Below, piece by piece: positions 8,580-15,995 of a stretch of 53,507 nt of DNA. Made by a program: the position numbers and the translations under genes. Source of the DNA: Paenibacillus maysiensis (GTDB lineage: Bacteria; Bacillota; Bacilli; Paenibacillales; Paenibacillaceae); assembly GCF_000520815.1 (NCBI RefSeq), contig NZ_ASRY01000126.1:1-53507 (forward strand), read 5' to 3'. The stretch's first letter is position 1; the number at the start of each line of letters is the position of its first letter. The notes beneath the pieces were generated by a model that was given only the letters and a program-made list of their open reading frames with translations, ran no database searches and was not told the DNA's origin.

Positions 8580-9956
8580 TTGGAACATACAACCACGATA
8601 CGCACAGAGCTGGAGCAATTCATGGCACGAGAAGACCTAAGCATTATCCAATTTTGCGAAATGGCGGATGTAGAAATGGAGGCAGTCCATGCTATTTGGG
8701 GCAAAAAAATGCCATTCTCGGTAGAGCAATTGGATCGGGTTACATGTGGTATGCGACTGAATCCAGGCTATTTTTATGAGCATTACATCGAGGAATATCT
8801 GGTCGAGGCTGTGCCCGATTGGAGTAACATTAAACCTTTTTTATACCGATGTGAAGAACTCGGCAGACTGGATTGCATTCGGCAAACCATCTATTTATGG
8901 TTGGATAACACGACTTACGCTCCTCTGTTGTTCGAAGTAGCTGAGGATTTTTTCATACATGACAAACATGCCGCCGCAGCCCTTCTCTACAAAAATATCG
9001 TTAAAAGGGAGGGCGGCCGACGTTCAGAACGCTTGGCCTTGTGTCAGTATCGCTTGTTTATTCTTGGGCTGGGACCCGATAAAGAGCAAAACGTAGATGC
9101 TGCTAACCGGGTTTTTCCCCTTTTGGATCAGCTTGACGACATAGACCGACTCGACGCATTAAGAGAACTGGCGAACGCCTATATGCAATGGAAATGGTGG
9201 GATTTGGCCAAGGACCTGGCTCAGGATATGGACGATGAGGCTAATATTCAATACCTTCTCATGCACCAGCCCAATAAAGTTAATCAGGAACCACTCAAAA
9301 AGCCACAAAGACCAATGTTCTTTTATATGGCCTATTCTAACTATCTTCGTGCGAACATTTGTGAGGGCCAGGGAAACTACAAGCAAGCGCTACAATATAC
9401 TTACGCGTATGCTGATCTAAGCTGGGTGAAGGAAACGGATGAGGAAACCCAATACTGGCTAAACAAATGTAAAGAATGGGCACGCTCTAGTATATTTTTA
9501 TATAAAATGCTAACCGGAGATGTAAGTGCTATTTTGGATTATGTTACATGCATTGAGGCTTCACAAACGGAGCTGATACCGGGTTTATTAAAAATCATCA
9601 GAGCCGCCAATCAGCAGGATATCAAGGTAGATTATTTTCTTAAAAAGTTCGAAACAGACATTACAGCCTTTATAGCGCGGGAAAAAGCTATTGTTACGTA
9701 TACGCACAAGATCACGCCAGATTTATATATTCTTTTTCTGTATGAGCTGGCTCACTATTATCTCAGCAGAGGGGCCTTTGACCTTGGTTTTAGCTTTTTA
9801 ATCGACAGCTTGGACAAATCTCTGGAAGTCGACGATAAATCGAATACGATCAAATGTATAGGGATGTATGAGCATTTTCGCTTATTTGCTTCCCGTGAGA
9901 CGGATGCAGAGTATACGAGATTAATGACCGGAATGTACTTGAAAGATGATGACTAA
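8580..9956 (+). CDS. XRE-type helix-turn-helix protein with TPR-like domain
   Basis: A 458-residue cytoplasmic protein. Residues about 8-65 form an XRE-type DNA-binding domain (MAREDLSIIQFCEMADVEME...LDRVTCGMRLNPGYF). The rest is helical with repeat-like segments (for example residues about 110-240 and 330-430), resembling the peptide-binding TPR half of RRNPP regulators (PlcR, NprR, Rap, AimR). No specific subfamily is recognised. The longest frame starts with GTG at 8562, but AAAGGGGTGG (8565-8574) sits ideally before the in-frame TTG at 8580, which is preferred. A TATAAT at 8522-8527 may be the -10. It is convergent with a 50-codon gene (10125-10277) across a strong terminator. No peptide gene is seen directly downstream on the same strand. 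Confidence 0.72.
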   Translation: MEHTTTIRTELEQFMAREDLSIIQFCEMADVEMEAVHAIWGKKMPFSVEQLDRVTCGMRLNPGYFYEHYIEEYLVEAVPDWSNIKPFLYRCEELGRLDCIRQTIYLWLDNTTYAPLLFEVAEDFFIHDKHAAAALLYKNIVKREGGRRSERLALCQYRLFILGLGPDKEQNVDAANRVFPLLDQLDDIDRLDALRELANAYMQWKWWDLAKDLAQDMDDEANIQYLLMHQPNKVNQEPLKKPQRPMFFYMAYSNYLRANICEGQGNYKQALQYTYAYADLSWVKETDEETQYWLNKCKEWARSSIFLYKMLTGDVSAILDYVTCIEASQTELIPGLLKIIRAANQQDIKVDYFLKKFETDITAFIAREKAIVTYTHKITPDLYILFLYELAHYYLSRGAFDLGFSFLIDSLDKSLEVDDKSNTIKCIGMYEHFRLFASRETDAEYTRLMTGMYLKDDD

Positions 9957-10065
9957 CATGACCTCATTAAAATTTGCGATTATATAAGTGGACTAAAAGT
10001 TACCTATAGTGCCATTCCGCCTACTCCGTTTTCCATGTATATTTTTAATTCAACTTGCCTAAGCT

Positions 10066-10113
10066 CAAACAACGCGTGCCGATTGGGTATCAGCACGCGT
10101 TGTTTGCATAGCT
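10066..10113. terminator. Strong terminator, 14-bp GC-rich stem
   Basis: CAAACAACGCGTGC (10066-10079) pairs perfectly with GCACGCGTTGTTTG (10093-10106) around a 13-nt loop, followed by CTTTTTTA. It ends the XRE-TPR transcript and can also serve the convergent small gene. Confidence 0.85.
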
Positions 10114-10124
10114 TTTTTATCTGA

Positions 10125-10277
10125 TTACTTATTTTGAACATCTGTTCTTACGACCCCGACATCAGAAGCATTGATAGAAATGGGGTTGCCACCTTGTCCT
10201 GTCTGAGCTGAAGAAGATTGTCTGACGTCTACCGAAATTCTTTTATTTTTAAAACCGCTCCGTCTCTTTCTTCCCAA
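10125..10277 (-). CDS. Small basic protein, 50 aa, TTG start
   Basis: Not recognised. The frame begins LGRKRRSGFKNKRISVDVRQ (first residue read as Met), continues SSSAQTGQGG and ends VVRTDVQNK. The N-terminal third is strongly basic, the middle Ser/Gln/Gly-rich, and there is no Cys or membrane segment. Support for a real gene is the perfect AAAGGAGGT (10285-10293) exactly 7 nt before the TTG at 10277. An in-frame ATG at 10304 would give 59 residues but would place the ribosome site inside the coding region, so TTG is favoured. The stop at 10125 lies just beyond the shared terminator, facing the XRE-TPR regulator. It could be a small DNA/RNA-binding protein or a precursor of a secreted peptide, but no export signal is evident. 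Confidence 0.55.
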   Translation of the reverse strand: MGRKRRSGFKNKRISVDVRQSSSAQTGQGGNPISINASDVGVVRTDVQNK

Positions 10278-10367
10278 AGCAATTACCTCCTTTAAATCTC
10301 TCATTTGCGAGTCCCCTGTTCAGACGGATATAAACCATCCTTGAGTTGATCTCAACTGAGAAGAGAT

Positions 10368-10587
10368 ATGTTATATGAATATGCTAGAGTAGGAGAAGTT
10401 GTATCGGCGAATAGCAGATCATACAAAAAAGAGATTAACGTAGGCTTTTTTTGCAGGGCCGTATGAAGATCAGTTCCGTCAATGCATTCTGCCTGTATTG
10501 GAGAAAAAGGGATACAATAAGGAAAATAACACAAACATTTACCCTCTCACCTTCGTACTGTCGGAGGACAAGAACTTGTACCGTTAA
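10368..10587 (+). pseudogene. Broken reading frame with a 7-T frameshift
   Basis: An ATG at 10368 opens MLYEYARVGEVVSANSRSYK and continues to a TGA at 10464-10466. Removing one T from the run of seven Ts at 10446-10452 joins it to a second frame reading AGPYEDQFRQCILPVLEKKG and ending at TAA 10585-10587, giving about 73 residues. Both halves have natural protein composition, which suggests one former gene, a sequencing slip or a programmed shift. There is no good ribosome site. The family is not recognised; the 16-bp duplication at the 3' end (10567-10605) supports decay. Confidence 0.35.
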
Positions 10588-10605
10588 AAGACAAGAACTT
10601 GTACC
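10567..10605. repeat. Two copies of a 16-bp direct repeat
   Basis: GACAAGAACTTGTACC occurs at 10567-10582 and again at 10590-10605, a 23-bp offset. Each copy contains the interrupted palindrome ACAAG-AA-CTTGT. It may be a tandem duplication in a decaying gene or a pair of protein-binding sites. The rest of 10606-10759 shows nothing recognisable. Confidence 0.6.
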
Positions 10606-10759
10606 TATTACCGTAATTTAATCCCCCCTGTGCTGGCTTATTAAGTCTTAAAAGGCAGTACAACGATCATTTCAAATTGTCTGCTTCTCCTTCAATTTTC
10701 AGATGATCAACATATTTTCAGCTACACCAACATCACCGGTCCAGTGGTAACATTAACAT

Positions 10760-11920
10760 TTAAACCTTAACTTTTTTTAAATCAAAGAGCTTGATTTTTA
10801 CTCCAATGCAGATGAGTGCAAGCATCAGAAACAATACACCGCTCCATACAATCTGGTGTGTTCCCATTTGGGATAAGAACCAGCCACCTGAGGCGGTGCC
10901 TATTGTTACACCCAAATTTGCAAAGGATACAAACAAGCTATTGCCAAACTCAGTTGCTTCTGAGGTCTCAGAGGTTAGCCAGGTTTGGCTTATAATGAGG
11001 CCGCTTGTAAAAACAGCTCCCCACGCAATGATAATAAGGATCATCGGAATCGTGTAATTTCCCGCAAAAAATACCAGCAAATAAATGATTCCGAGCAGCA
11101 GAGGATAAAAAATGGTTGTTTTAACTATACTCTTGCTTAATAGCTTAGCTGCCTGTAGATTACCGAAAACACCGCTCGCTCCGAAAAGAATTAACATGAT
11201 ACTTATCGTTTTACCATTCATGTTTGTCACTATTCTAAGGTATTCAGCAAAATAAGAATATACGGAGTACAATGCTGCAAGAATGAAACAAGTGGCCGCA
11301 ATGTTAAGCCACAATTGTGGCTTAACCAAAATTTTCAACTGTTTCCCATAAGATAACTTTTCTTTTACTGACATGGATGGAATCCAAGTTAGTATACCGA
11401 TTAATGTGCAAGCATTAATAACAGCAGAAAAGAGAAAAGCAGCTTCGAGTGAAAACTGATCCCCAATAAATGATGTGATTGGAATGCCTAAAACCATCCC
11501 CACAGTTAATCCTGTAAAAACTCTGGAAACTGCTTTAGCACTTTGTTCTTTGGGAACAGAGCTTGCAGCTGCTGAAAATGCTACTGAGAAATAAACAGGA
11601 TGGAGAAAAGCAGGTAAAATACGACAAAACAATAGGACAGAATAGTTGGGGGCAAATGCTGAAACAAGATTGGCAATTGTAAAAATAGCAAGCACTCCTG
11701 CTAAGATTTTTTTTCGGTTTATTCCGGAAAATAATAAAATCATGAACGGACCAGAGATGGCAATGATAAGCGCAAACATGCTTACAAGCATACCAGCTTG
11801 AGAAATGCTGACTTGGAATTGATTTGAAATCTGCGGTAAAATACCTATAACTCCAAGTTCGGTATTAACTATTCCAAATACGCCGAGGGCAATGATAAAG
11901 GTTACAAATGACGTTTTCAT
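10760..11920 (-). CDS. MFS drug/metabolite exporter, 12 membrane segments (DHA1 type)
   Basis: A 386-residue proton-driven exporter of the DHA1 group. It opens with the first membrane helix (FVTFIIALGVFGIVNTELGV), as in AraJ/YdhL-like sugar or drug exporters. The motif-A region between helices 2 and 3 is weak (SGINRKKIL), and motif C-like glycines occur in helix 5 (TGLTVGMVLGIP). It lies 160 bp downstream of a MerR regulator on the same strand, which suggests co-regulation. AAGGAG lies rather far (about 14 nt) from the ATG at 11920. Base composition is more AT-rich than the surrounding genes, compatible with recent acquisition. Substrate unknown. Confidence 0.85.
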   Translation of the reverse strand: MKTSFVTFIIALGVFGIVNTELGVIGILPQISNQFQVSISQAGMLVSMFALIIAISGPFMILLFSGINRKKILAGVLAIFTIANLVSAFAPNYSVLLFCRILPAFLHPVYFSVAFSAAASSVPKEQSAKAVSRVFTGLTVGMVLGIPITSFIGDQFSLEAAFLFSAVINACTLIGILTWIPSMSVKEKLSYGKQLKILVKPQLWLNIAATCFILAALYSVYSYFAEYLRIVTNMNGKTISIMLILFGASGVFGNLQAAKLLSKSIVKTTIFYPLLLGIIYLLVFFAGNYTIPMILIIIAWGAVFTSGLIISQTWLTSETSEATEFGNSLFVSFANLGVTIGTASGGWFLSQMGTHQIVWSGVLFLMLALICIGVKIKLFDLKKVKV

Positions 11921-12079
11921 ATGGATGTGAAATTCTCCTTATATTTTAAAGTAATATATAAACATATAAAACAGTATTAAGATCATGCATTCCCAATACA
12001 TCAATGGTGATGTTTGTTTTAGACCAATGTATACCGTTTAATATTTGCTTCTGTCAGTGTTTGAACTAGTTTTTGGAAT

Positions 12080-12484
12080 TTAAGGATTATATTTGTCCAT
12101 CTTATGTTCTAATTCATAATTCTTCTCCATCTCCTTGTAGATAACGATTTTATCTGCAAGCAAATTTAGATTTTTCTGAAGCTCAATCATATGCTCTTGA
12201 ACTTCTTTATAGTGCTCTTCGAGAAGCACCCTCCTTGTAGTTATAGTTGAATCGCCCTGCCTCCTTAACTCAGCGATTTCGATCATTTTGTTGATTGACA
12301 TTCCTGTAGCTTTCAGTCGAGTCAAAAACTTAATCCAAGTGATATCTTCAGGTGAATAATAACGGTAACCATTTTTATTTCGGTGGATTGAGTTAAGAAG
12401 ACCAATATTCTCGTAATAGCGAAGCGTGTGAACACTAAGATTCGTAACATCAGCAACCTGTCGAATAGTTAGTAATTTTTCCAT
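12080..12484 (-). CDS. MerR-family regulator, probably leaderless
   Basis: A 134-residue regulator. The winged helix is LLTIRQVADVTNLSVHTLRY, followed by YYENIGLL and GYRYYSPEDI, then a dimerising coiled coil (about residues 80-125). There is no cysteine, so it is not a metal or thiol sensor of the CueR/AdhR kind; it resembles YyaN/YfmP-like MerR proteins. The frame can open at GTG 12490, but the -10 box occupies 12491-12496, placing the likely transcription start at the ATG (12482-12484). The ATG is therefore preferred and the mRNA is probably leaderless. It likely controls itself and the MFS exporter 160 bp downstream. Confidence 0.85.
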   Translation of the reverse strand: MEKLLTIRQVADVTNLSVHTLRYYENIGLLNSIHRNKNGYRYYSPEDITWIKFLTRLKATGMSINKMIEIAELRRQGDSTITTRRVLLEEHYKEVQEHMIELQKNLNLLADKIVIYKEMEKNYELEHKMDKYNP

Positions 12485-12490
12485 GAACAC

Positions 12491-12521
12491 AGTATATACT
12501 TTCGAGTTAACTCGAAAGCAA
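12491..12521 (-). promoter_or_regulatory. MerR-type promoter with 19-bp spacer and palindromic operator
   Basis: On the minus strand TTGCTT (-35, 12516-12521) and TATACT (-10, 12491-12496) are separated by 19 bp. The spacer holds the perfect palindrome CTTTCGAGTTAACTCGAAAG (12499-12518). The over-long spacer with a central palindrome is the hallmark of MerR-activated promoters. Confidence 0.82.
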
Positions 12522-12711
12522 CACTTAATTGTTCTGTAGATGTCTCTATGAAATTTTCGGACTAAAGTATCTACCTTTTCACATAAATTAAGTTACTGAA
12601 TGTCATCGGGATTTTAGACGCCTTCATCCCTTGGGAGATTCCCGAGGAGTGGGTTTAATAGTCATCATTCTGTGGTAATAAGACCATGTTCTTGCCCTCC
12701 TACACGTACCG

Positions 12712-13029
12712 AGCGCTCCTCAAGGATTGTACTCGGTCAACCACAAATCGCTAGATAAAGTCAAAGATGGCGTAACCATAGGAGTACCACAGGACGCAGT
12801 CAATCAGGAACGGGCTGTACGGCTCATTGAAGAGCTGGTGAATTTCAAGGTGCTGGATTCGGCACAAATTCTCGTTTCTCTGAAAGACCTTGGTTTCGGA
12901 ATTGTGAATGGTAACTTTATTACCGATGCAGGCAAGATTACGCTGGAAGCAGCGGAATTTCATGTGGAGCATCCTGAGGAAACGGCTGCCCCTTGGCAAG
13001 AACTATTCTCGTTAATTCATATTGTATAA
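12712..13029 (+). pseudogene. Remnant of a MetQ/NlpA-type methionine-binding lipoprotein gene
   Basis: The frame reads APQGLYSVNHKSLDKVKDG, close to the EPLGLYSKKHKSL...VKDGATI segment of MetQ-type D-methionine binding lipoproteins. Then come IGVPQDAVNQERAVRLIEEL and, shortly after, VNGNFITDAGK, matching the INGNYALEAGL region near the C terminus. About 30-40 residues between these blocks are missing, and the signal peptide, lipobox and N-terminal lobe are absent. No ribosome site precedes the only possible start (TTG 12727). It is best read as a deleted fragment. No MetN/MetI genes are adjacent. Confidence 0.65.
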
Positions 13030-13113
13030 AAAAGCGCCGTTTTGCAGAATCTATGGAATATGCCGAAGCATACACACCTTACCCGAACGGGACGGAGAAG
13101 CGGAGGAACATAG

Positions 13114-13911
13114 ATGAAGCGAATGTTTGCCTTATGGTTATGCACTGCGGTTGTTGGCATGTTAGTAGTTACGGGTCAACCCGCACTAGCTACGCAGGCT
13201 GTTGACGGACAGCCTTATCATTTTGGATTTAAAAAAAGCAAGGGAGGCGAGCTGCCTTCCATCGCGCAAGAGGGCTTTATGCACTTGATCGAAAGACAGG
13301 GAGGCATCTTTTTGGGGGATACAACCAAAAAAGAACTGTATCTCACCTTTGACAACGGCTATGAGAATGGATTTACCCCCAGAGTGCTGGATGTATTGAA
13401 GGCTAAAAAAGTCCCGGCTGCCTTCTTTGTGACCGGGCATTTTGTAAAAGACCAGCCTGCTTTGATGCGCCGTATGGCAAGTGAAGGCCACATCATCGGG
13501 AACCATTCATGGAGCCATCCTGATATGAGTACAATTTCTTCGGCACAGATCCGGTCCGAGCTGGATAAGGTACGAAGCGCATCGGCCGAACTGACCGGAC
13601 AAAAAGAAATGAAATACGTCCGACCGCCACGCGGCATTTTTAGCGAAAAAGCCTTGGCTTCCTGCCGGGAAGCCGGATATACAAGCGTATTCTGGTCTGT
13701 GGCTTACAAGGACTGGGATACGAATATCCAGCAAGGAGCAGACTATGCCTATCGTCAGGTCATAAAGCAGCTCCACCCCGGAGCGGTCATTCTGCTCCAT
13801 TCCGTGTCCAAGGACAATGCCGAAGCGCTCGGTTCTATCATTGACGAAGCTCGCAAGCAAGGGTATGAATTCAAAAGTCTGGACGACCTTAAGGTCAAGC
13901 ATTACCACTAG
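13114..13911 (+). CDS. pdaA: PdaA-type peptidoglycan N-acetylmuramic acid deacetylase
   Basis: A 265-residue exported polysaccharide deacetylase (NodB fold). A signal peptide occupies about residues 1-26 (ends PALATQA). Catalytic motif 1 is LTFDNGYENG with D80, and the metal-binding motif is GNHSWSHPD (H131 and H135). Further motifs are RPPRGIFSE, VFWSVAYKDWD and ILLHSVSKDNAEAL. The TFDNGYENG form and overall length match B. subtilis PdaA, which removes acetyl groups so that muramic delta-lactam can form in the spore cortex, needed for germination. GGAGGAA precedes the ATG by about 8 nt. Expression is expected in the forespore (family knowledge); no sigma-G promoter was proven. Confidence 0.9.
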   Translation: MKRMFALWLCTAVVGMLVVTGQPALATQAVDGQPYHFGFKKSKGGELPSIAQEGFMHLIERQGGIFLGDTTKKELYLTFDNGYENGFTPRVLDVLKAKKVPAAFFVTGHFVKDQPALMRRMASEGHIIGNHSWSHPDMSTISSAQIRSELDKVRSASAELTGQKEMKYVRPPRGIFSEKALASCREAGYTSVFWSVAYKDWDTNIQQGADYAYRQVIKQLHPGAVILLHSVSKDNAEALGSIIDEARKQGYEFKSLDDLKVKHYH

Positions 13912-13946
13912 AGAAGCATCTTAATCCGGCAAGTCTTGTATGTATT

Positions 13947-13992
13947 AGCCCGATCCTACTGCCTGGTATAGACAGTGGGATCGGGCTTTTTA
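13947..13992 (+). terminator. Terminator of pdaA
   Basis: AGCCCGATCC-U-ACTG (from 13947) pairs with CAGT-G-GGATCGGGCT (to 13987), a 15-bp stem with one U-G pair, followed by TTTTTACTTTA. Confidence 0.88.
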
Positions 13993-14075
13993 CTTTACGC
14001 TCAAAGAAGGGTTTGGATATAATAGATCGGATTATCGCCAAGATCCGTGAGCTGGCTGGAATGAAGCCAGAACGA

Positions 14076-15773
14076 TTATTCCAAGTTTAACTTATACACT
14101 CTGGCTTCATAAGGACGCAGCTTTAGGACGTTCAGATTCTCACCTTTTACCGACTCGTAATTGGACAGAAGCAGCTCTGCTTTGGCGGCAGGATAGCCCT
14201 CCTCAGGCCAGTGGAATACCGGGTTACGGTCAAAAAAGTTCAAAATAACTAGCAGCTGCTCCTTCTCCAACGTGCGAGTAAACACATACAGCTCGGTATC
14301 CAGCGGCAGCAGCAGCTTATATTCACCATAAACGATTACCTCAAGCTGTTTACGCAGGGCAATCAGCTTACGATAATAGTGAAAAATCGAATCCGGGTTA
14401 TGTCTTTCCGCTTCAACGTGGATATGCGTGTAGTTGTCGTTGATTTTCATCCACGGCTCTCCATCGGTAAACCCGGCCGCACTCCCTCCATTCCACTGCA
14501 TGGGTGTCCGCGCATTATCCCGGCTTTTTCTCCAAATCGCCGCCATAATCTGCTCTTCCGGTTCGCCAAGCTTCCGCTGCTGCTCATAATAATTCAATGT
14601 CTCCACGTCCCGGTAATCATCAATCGACGAGTACACGATATTCGTCATGCCGATTTCCTCACCCTGATAAATGTACGGCGTACCTTCAAGCATATGTATG
14701 AAGGTTGCCAGCATTTTGGCCGACTCCACTCGGTATTGTCCATCATTCCCGAATCGCGAGAGGGCGCGCGGCTGATCATGGTTGTTCAGATAATTCGCAT
14801 TCCATCCCTCCTGGTGAAGCACCGTCTGCCATCGACTCATAATTTTTTTTAACTCTACCAGTGTCCACGACTTGGATTTCCATTTTTCTGTCCCCTGTCC
14901 CTGGGCATCTATAAACATGTGTTCAAACTGGAAAACCATATTCAGCTCATGCCGCTGATCTCCCACATAATCGAGTGCCTGTTCAGGACCCAAACCCGAT
15001 GTTTCACCGACGGTCATTAAGGGGTACCGCTCCAGCACTCTTTCATTCAGCATGCGAAGAAGCACATGCACTTGTTCCAAATTGGAAAAGAGCTGATAGG
15101 CCCGTACCAATGTCCGTTTCTCGGGATTATCGGCATCCGGCAGCCCTTCGGCTTTGACAATATGGGCAATGGCGTCAAACCGGAAGCCATCGACTCCCTT
15201 TTTCAGCCACCATTCCACCATACGGTACAGTTCAGCGACCATTTCTTTATTGTTCCAGTTGAGGTCCGGCTGATGCTCGGAATACAGATGCATGTAATAT
15301 TCGTCTGTAAGCTTGTCATATTTCCACACAGAACCGGAAAAATACGATTCCCAATTGTTCGGATATCCGCCATTTTTGCCTGTTCGCCATATGTAGTAGT
15401 CCCGTTTCGGATTATCCTTGGACGAGCGTGATTCCGTAAACCACGGATGCTCATCCGATGTATGGTTTAAAACCATATCCATCATAATTTTGATGCCTCG
15501 TTCATGCGCCCTGTGAAGGAGTTTATCAAAGTCCTCCATCGTTCCGAATTCATCCATAATGGCATAATAATCGCTAATATCGTAGCCGTTATCATGATTG
15601 GGTGATTTGTACACCGGACAAATCCAGATGACATCAATGCCCAGCTCACTCAGATAGTCCAGCCTGGACAGAATGCCTCGCAAATCTCCTTTTCCGTCTC
15701 CGTCCGAATCCTGAAAGCTGATCGGATAAATCTGATACACAACGGCTTCCTTCCACCATATCTTTTTGGGCAT
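14076..15773 (-). CDS. GH13 alpha-glucosidase (oligo-1,6-glucosidase/maltase family)
   Basis: A 565-residue cytoplasmic enzyme starting MPKKIWWKEAVVYQIYPISF. Region I is MDMVLNHTSDEHPWF, region V QPDLNW (168-173), region II GFRFDAIAHI with nucleophile D200, region III TVGETSG with E257, and region IV NNHDQPRALSRFG with D333. The residue after the nucleophile is Ala201. In this family Val there favours alpha-1,6 and Ala or Thr favours alpha-1,4 bonds, so maltase-like specificity is inferred. CAGGAGGGAAAC precedes the ATG at 15773; an upstream in-frame start at 15824 has no ribosome site. It stands alone without a PTS or transporter, so a trehalose-6-phosphate hydrolase role is less likely. Confidence 0.9.
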   Translation of the reverse strand: MPKKIWWKEAVVYQIYPISFQDSDGDGKGDLRGILSRLDYLSELGIDVIWICPVYKSPNHDNGYDISDYYAIMDEFGTMEDFDKLLHRAHERGIKIMMDMVLNHTSDEHPWFTESRSSKDNPKRDYYIWRTGKNGGYPNNWESYFSGSVWKYDKLTDEYYMHLYSEHQPDLNWNNKEMVAELYRMVEWWLKKGVDGFRFDAIAHIVKAEGLPDADNPEKRTLVRAYQLFSNLEQVHVLLRMLNERVLERYPLMTVGETSGLGPEQALDYVGDQRHELNMVFQFEHMFIDAQGQGTEKWKSKSWTLVELKKIMSRWQTVLHQEGWNANYLNNHDQPRALSRFGNDGQYRVESAKMLATFIHMLEGTPYIYQGEEIGMTNIVYSSIDDYRDVETLNYYEQQRKLGEPEEQIMAAIWRKSRDNARTPMQWNGGSAAGFTDGEPWMKINDNYTHIHVEAERHNPDSIFHYYRKLIALRKQLEVIVYGEYKLLLPLDTELYVFTRTLEKEQLLVILNFFDRNPVFHWPEEGYPAAKAELLLSNYESVKGENLNVLKLRPYEARVYKLNLE

Positions 15774-15995
15774 GTTTCCCTCCTGTAGCTTCTCTGTACA
15801 TCCAATAGCATATGCTCTTAACATACACGCAATACCTGCTGGCGAATCGTTTGTATGCTGGGGAGAAGGGAGATTGAAAAAATATTTTTAAAAACAGGTT
15901 GTAAAAGTTACTCCGGCGTTACCTATATATATGAACCGTCCTATCTATGAACCGACAGAAGCGGTCCCATTCTCTAAATCAAAGGAGGAAGTCAC

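Noticed and set aside
9949..10155. Possible short signalling-peptide frames just downstream of the XRE-TPR gene on the plus strand
   Set aside because: The only frames are 12 codons long or overlap the terminator, and none has a ribosome site or export-signal character.
10352..10534. Minus-strand 60-codon frame
   Set aside because: No ribosome site; it is antisense to the better-supported broken plus-strand frame.
15774..15824. N-terminal extension of the alpha-glucosidase
   Set aside because: The AGGAGGG ribosome site before 15773 lies inside the extension and MPKKIWWKEA is the usual family N terminus.
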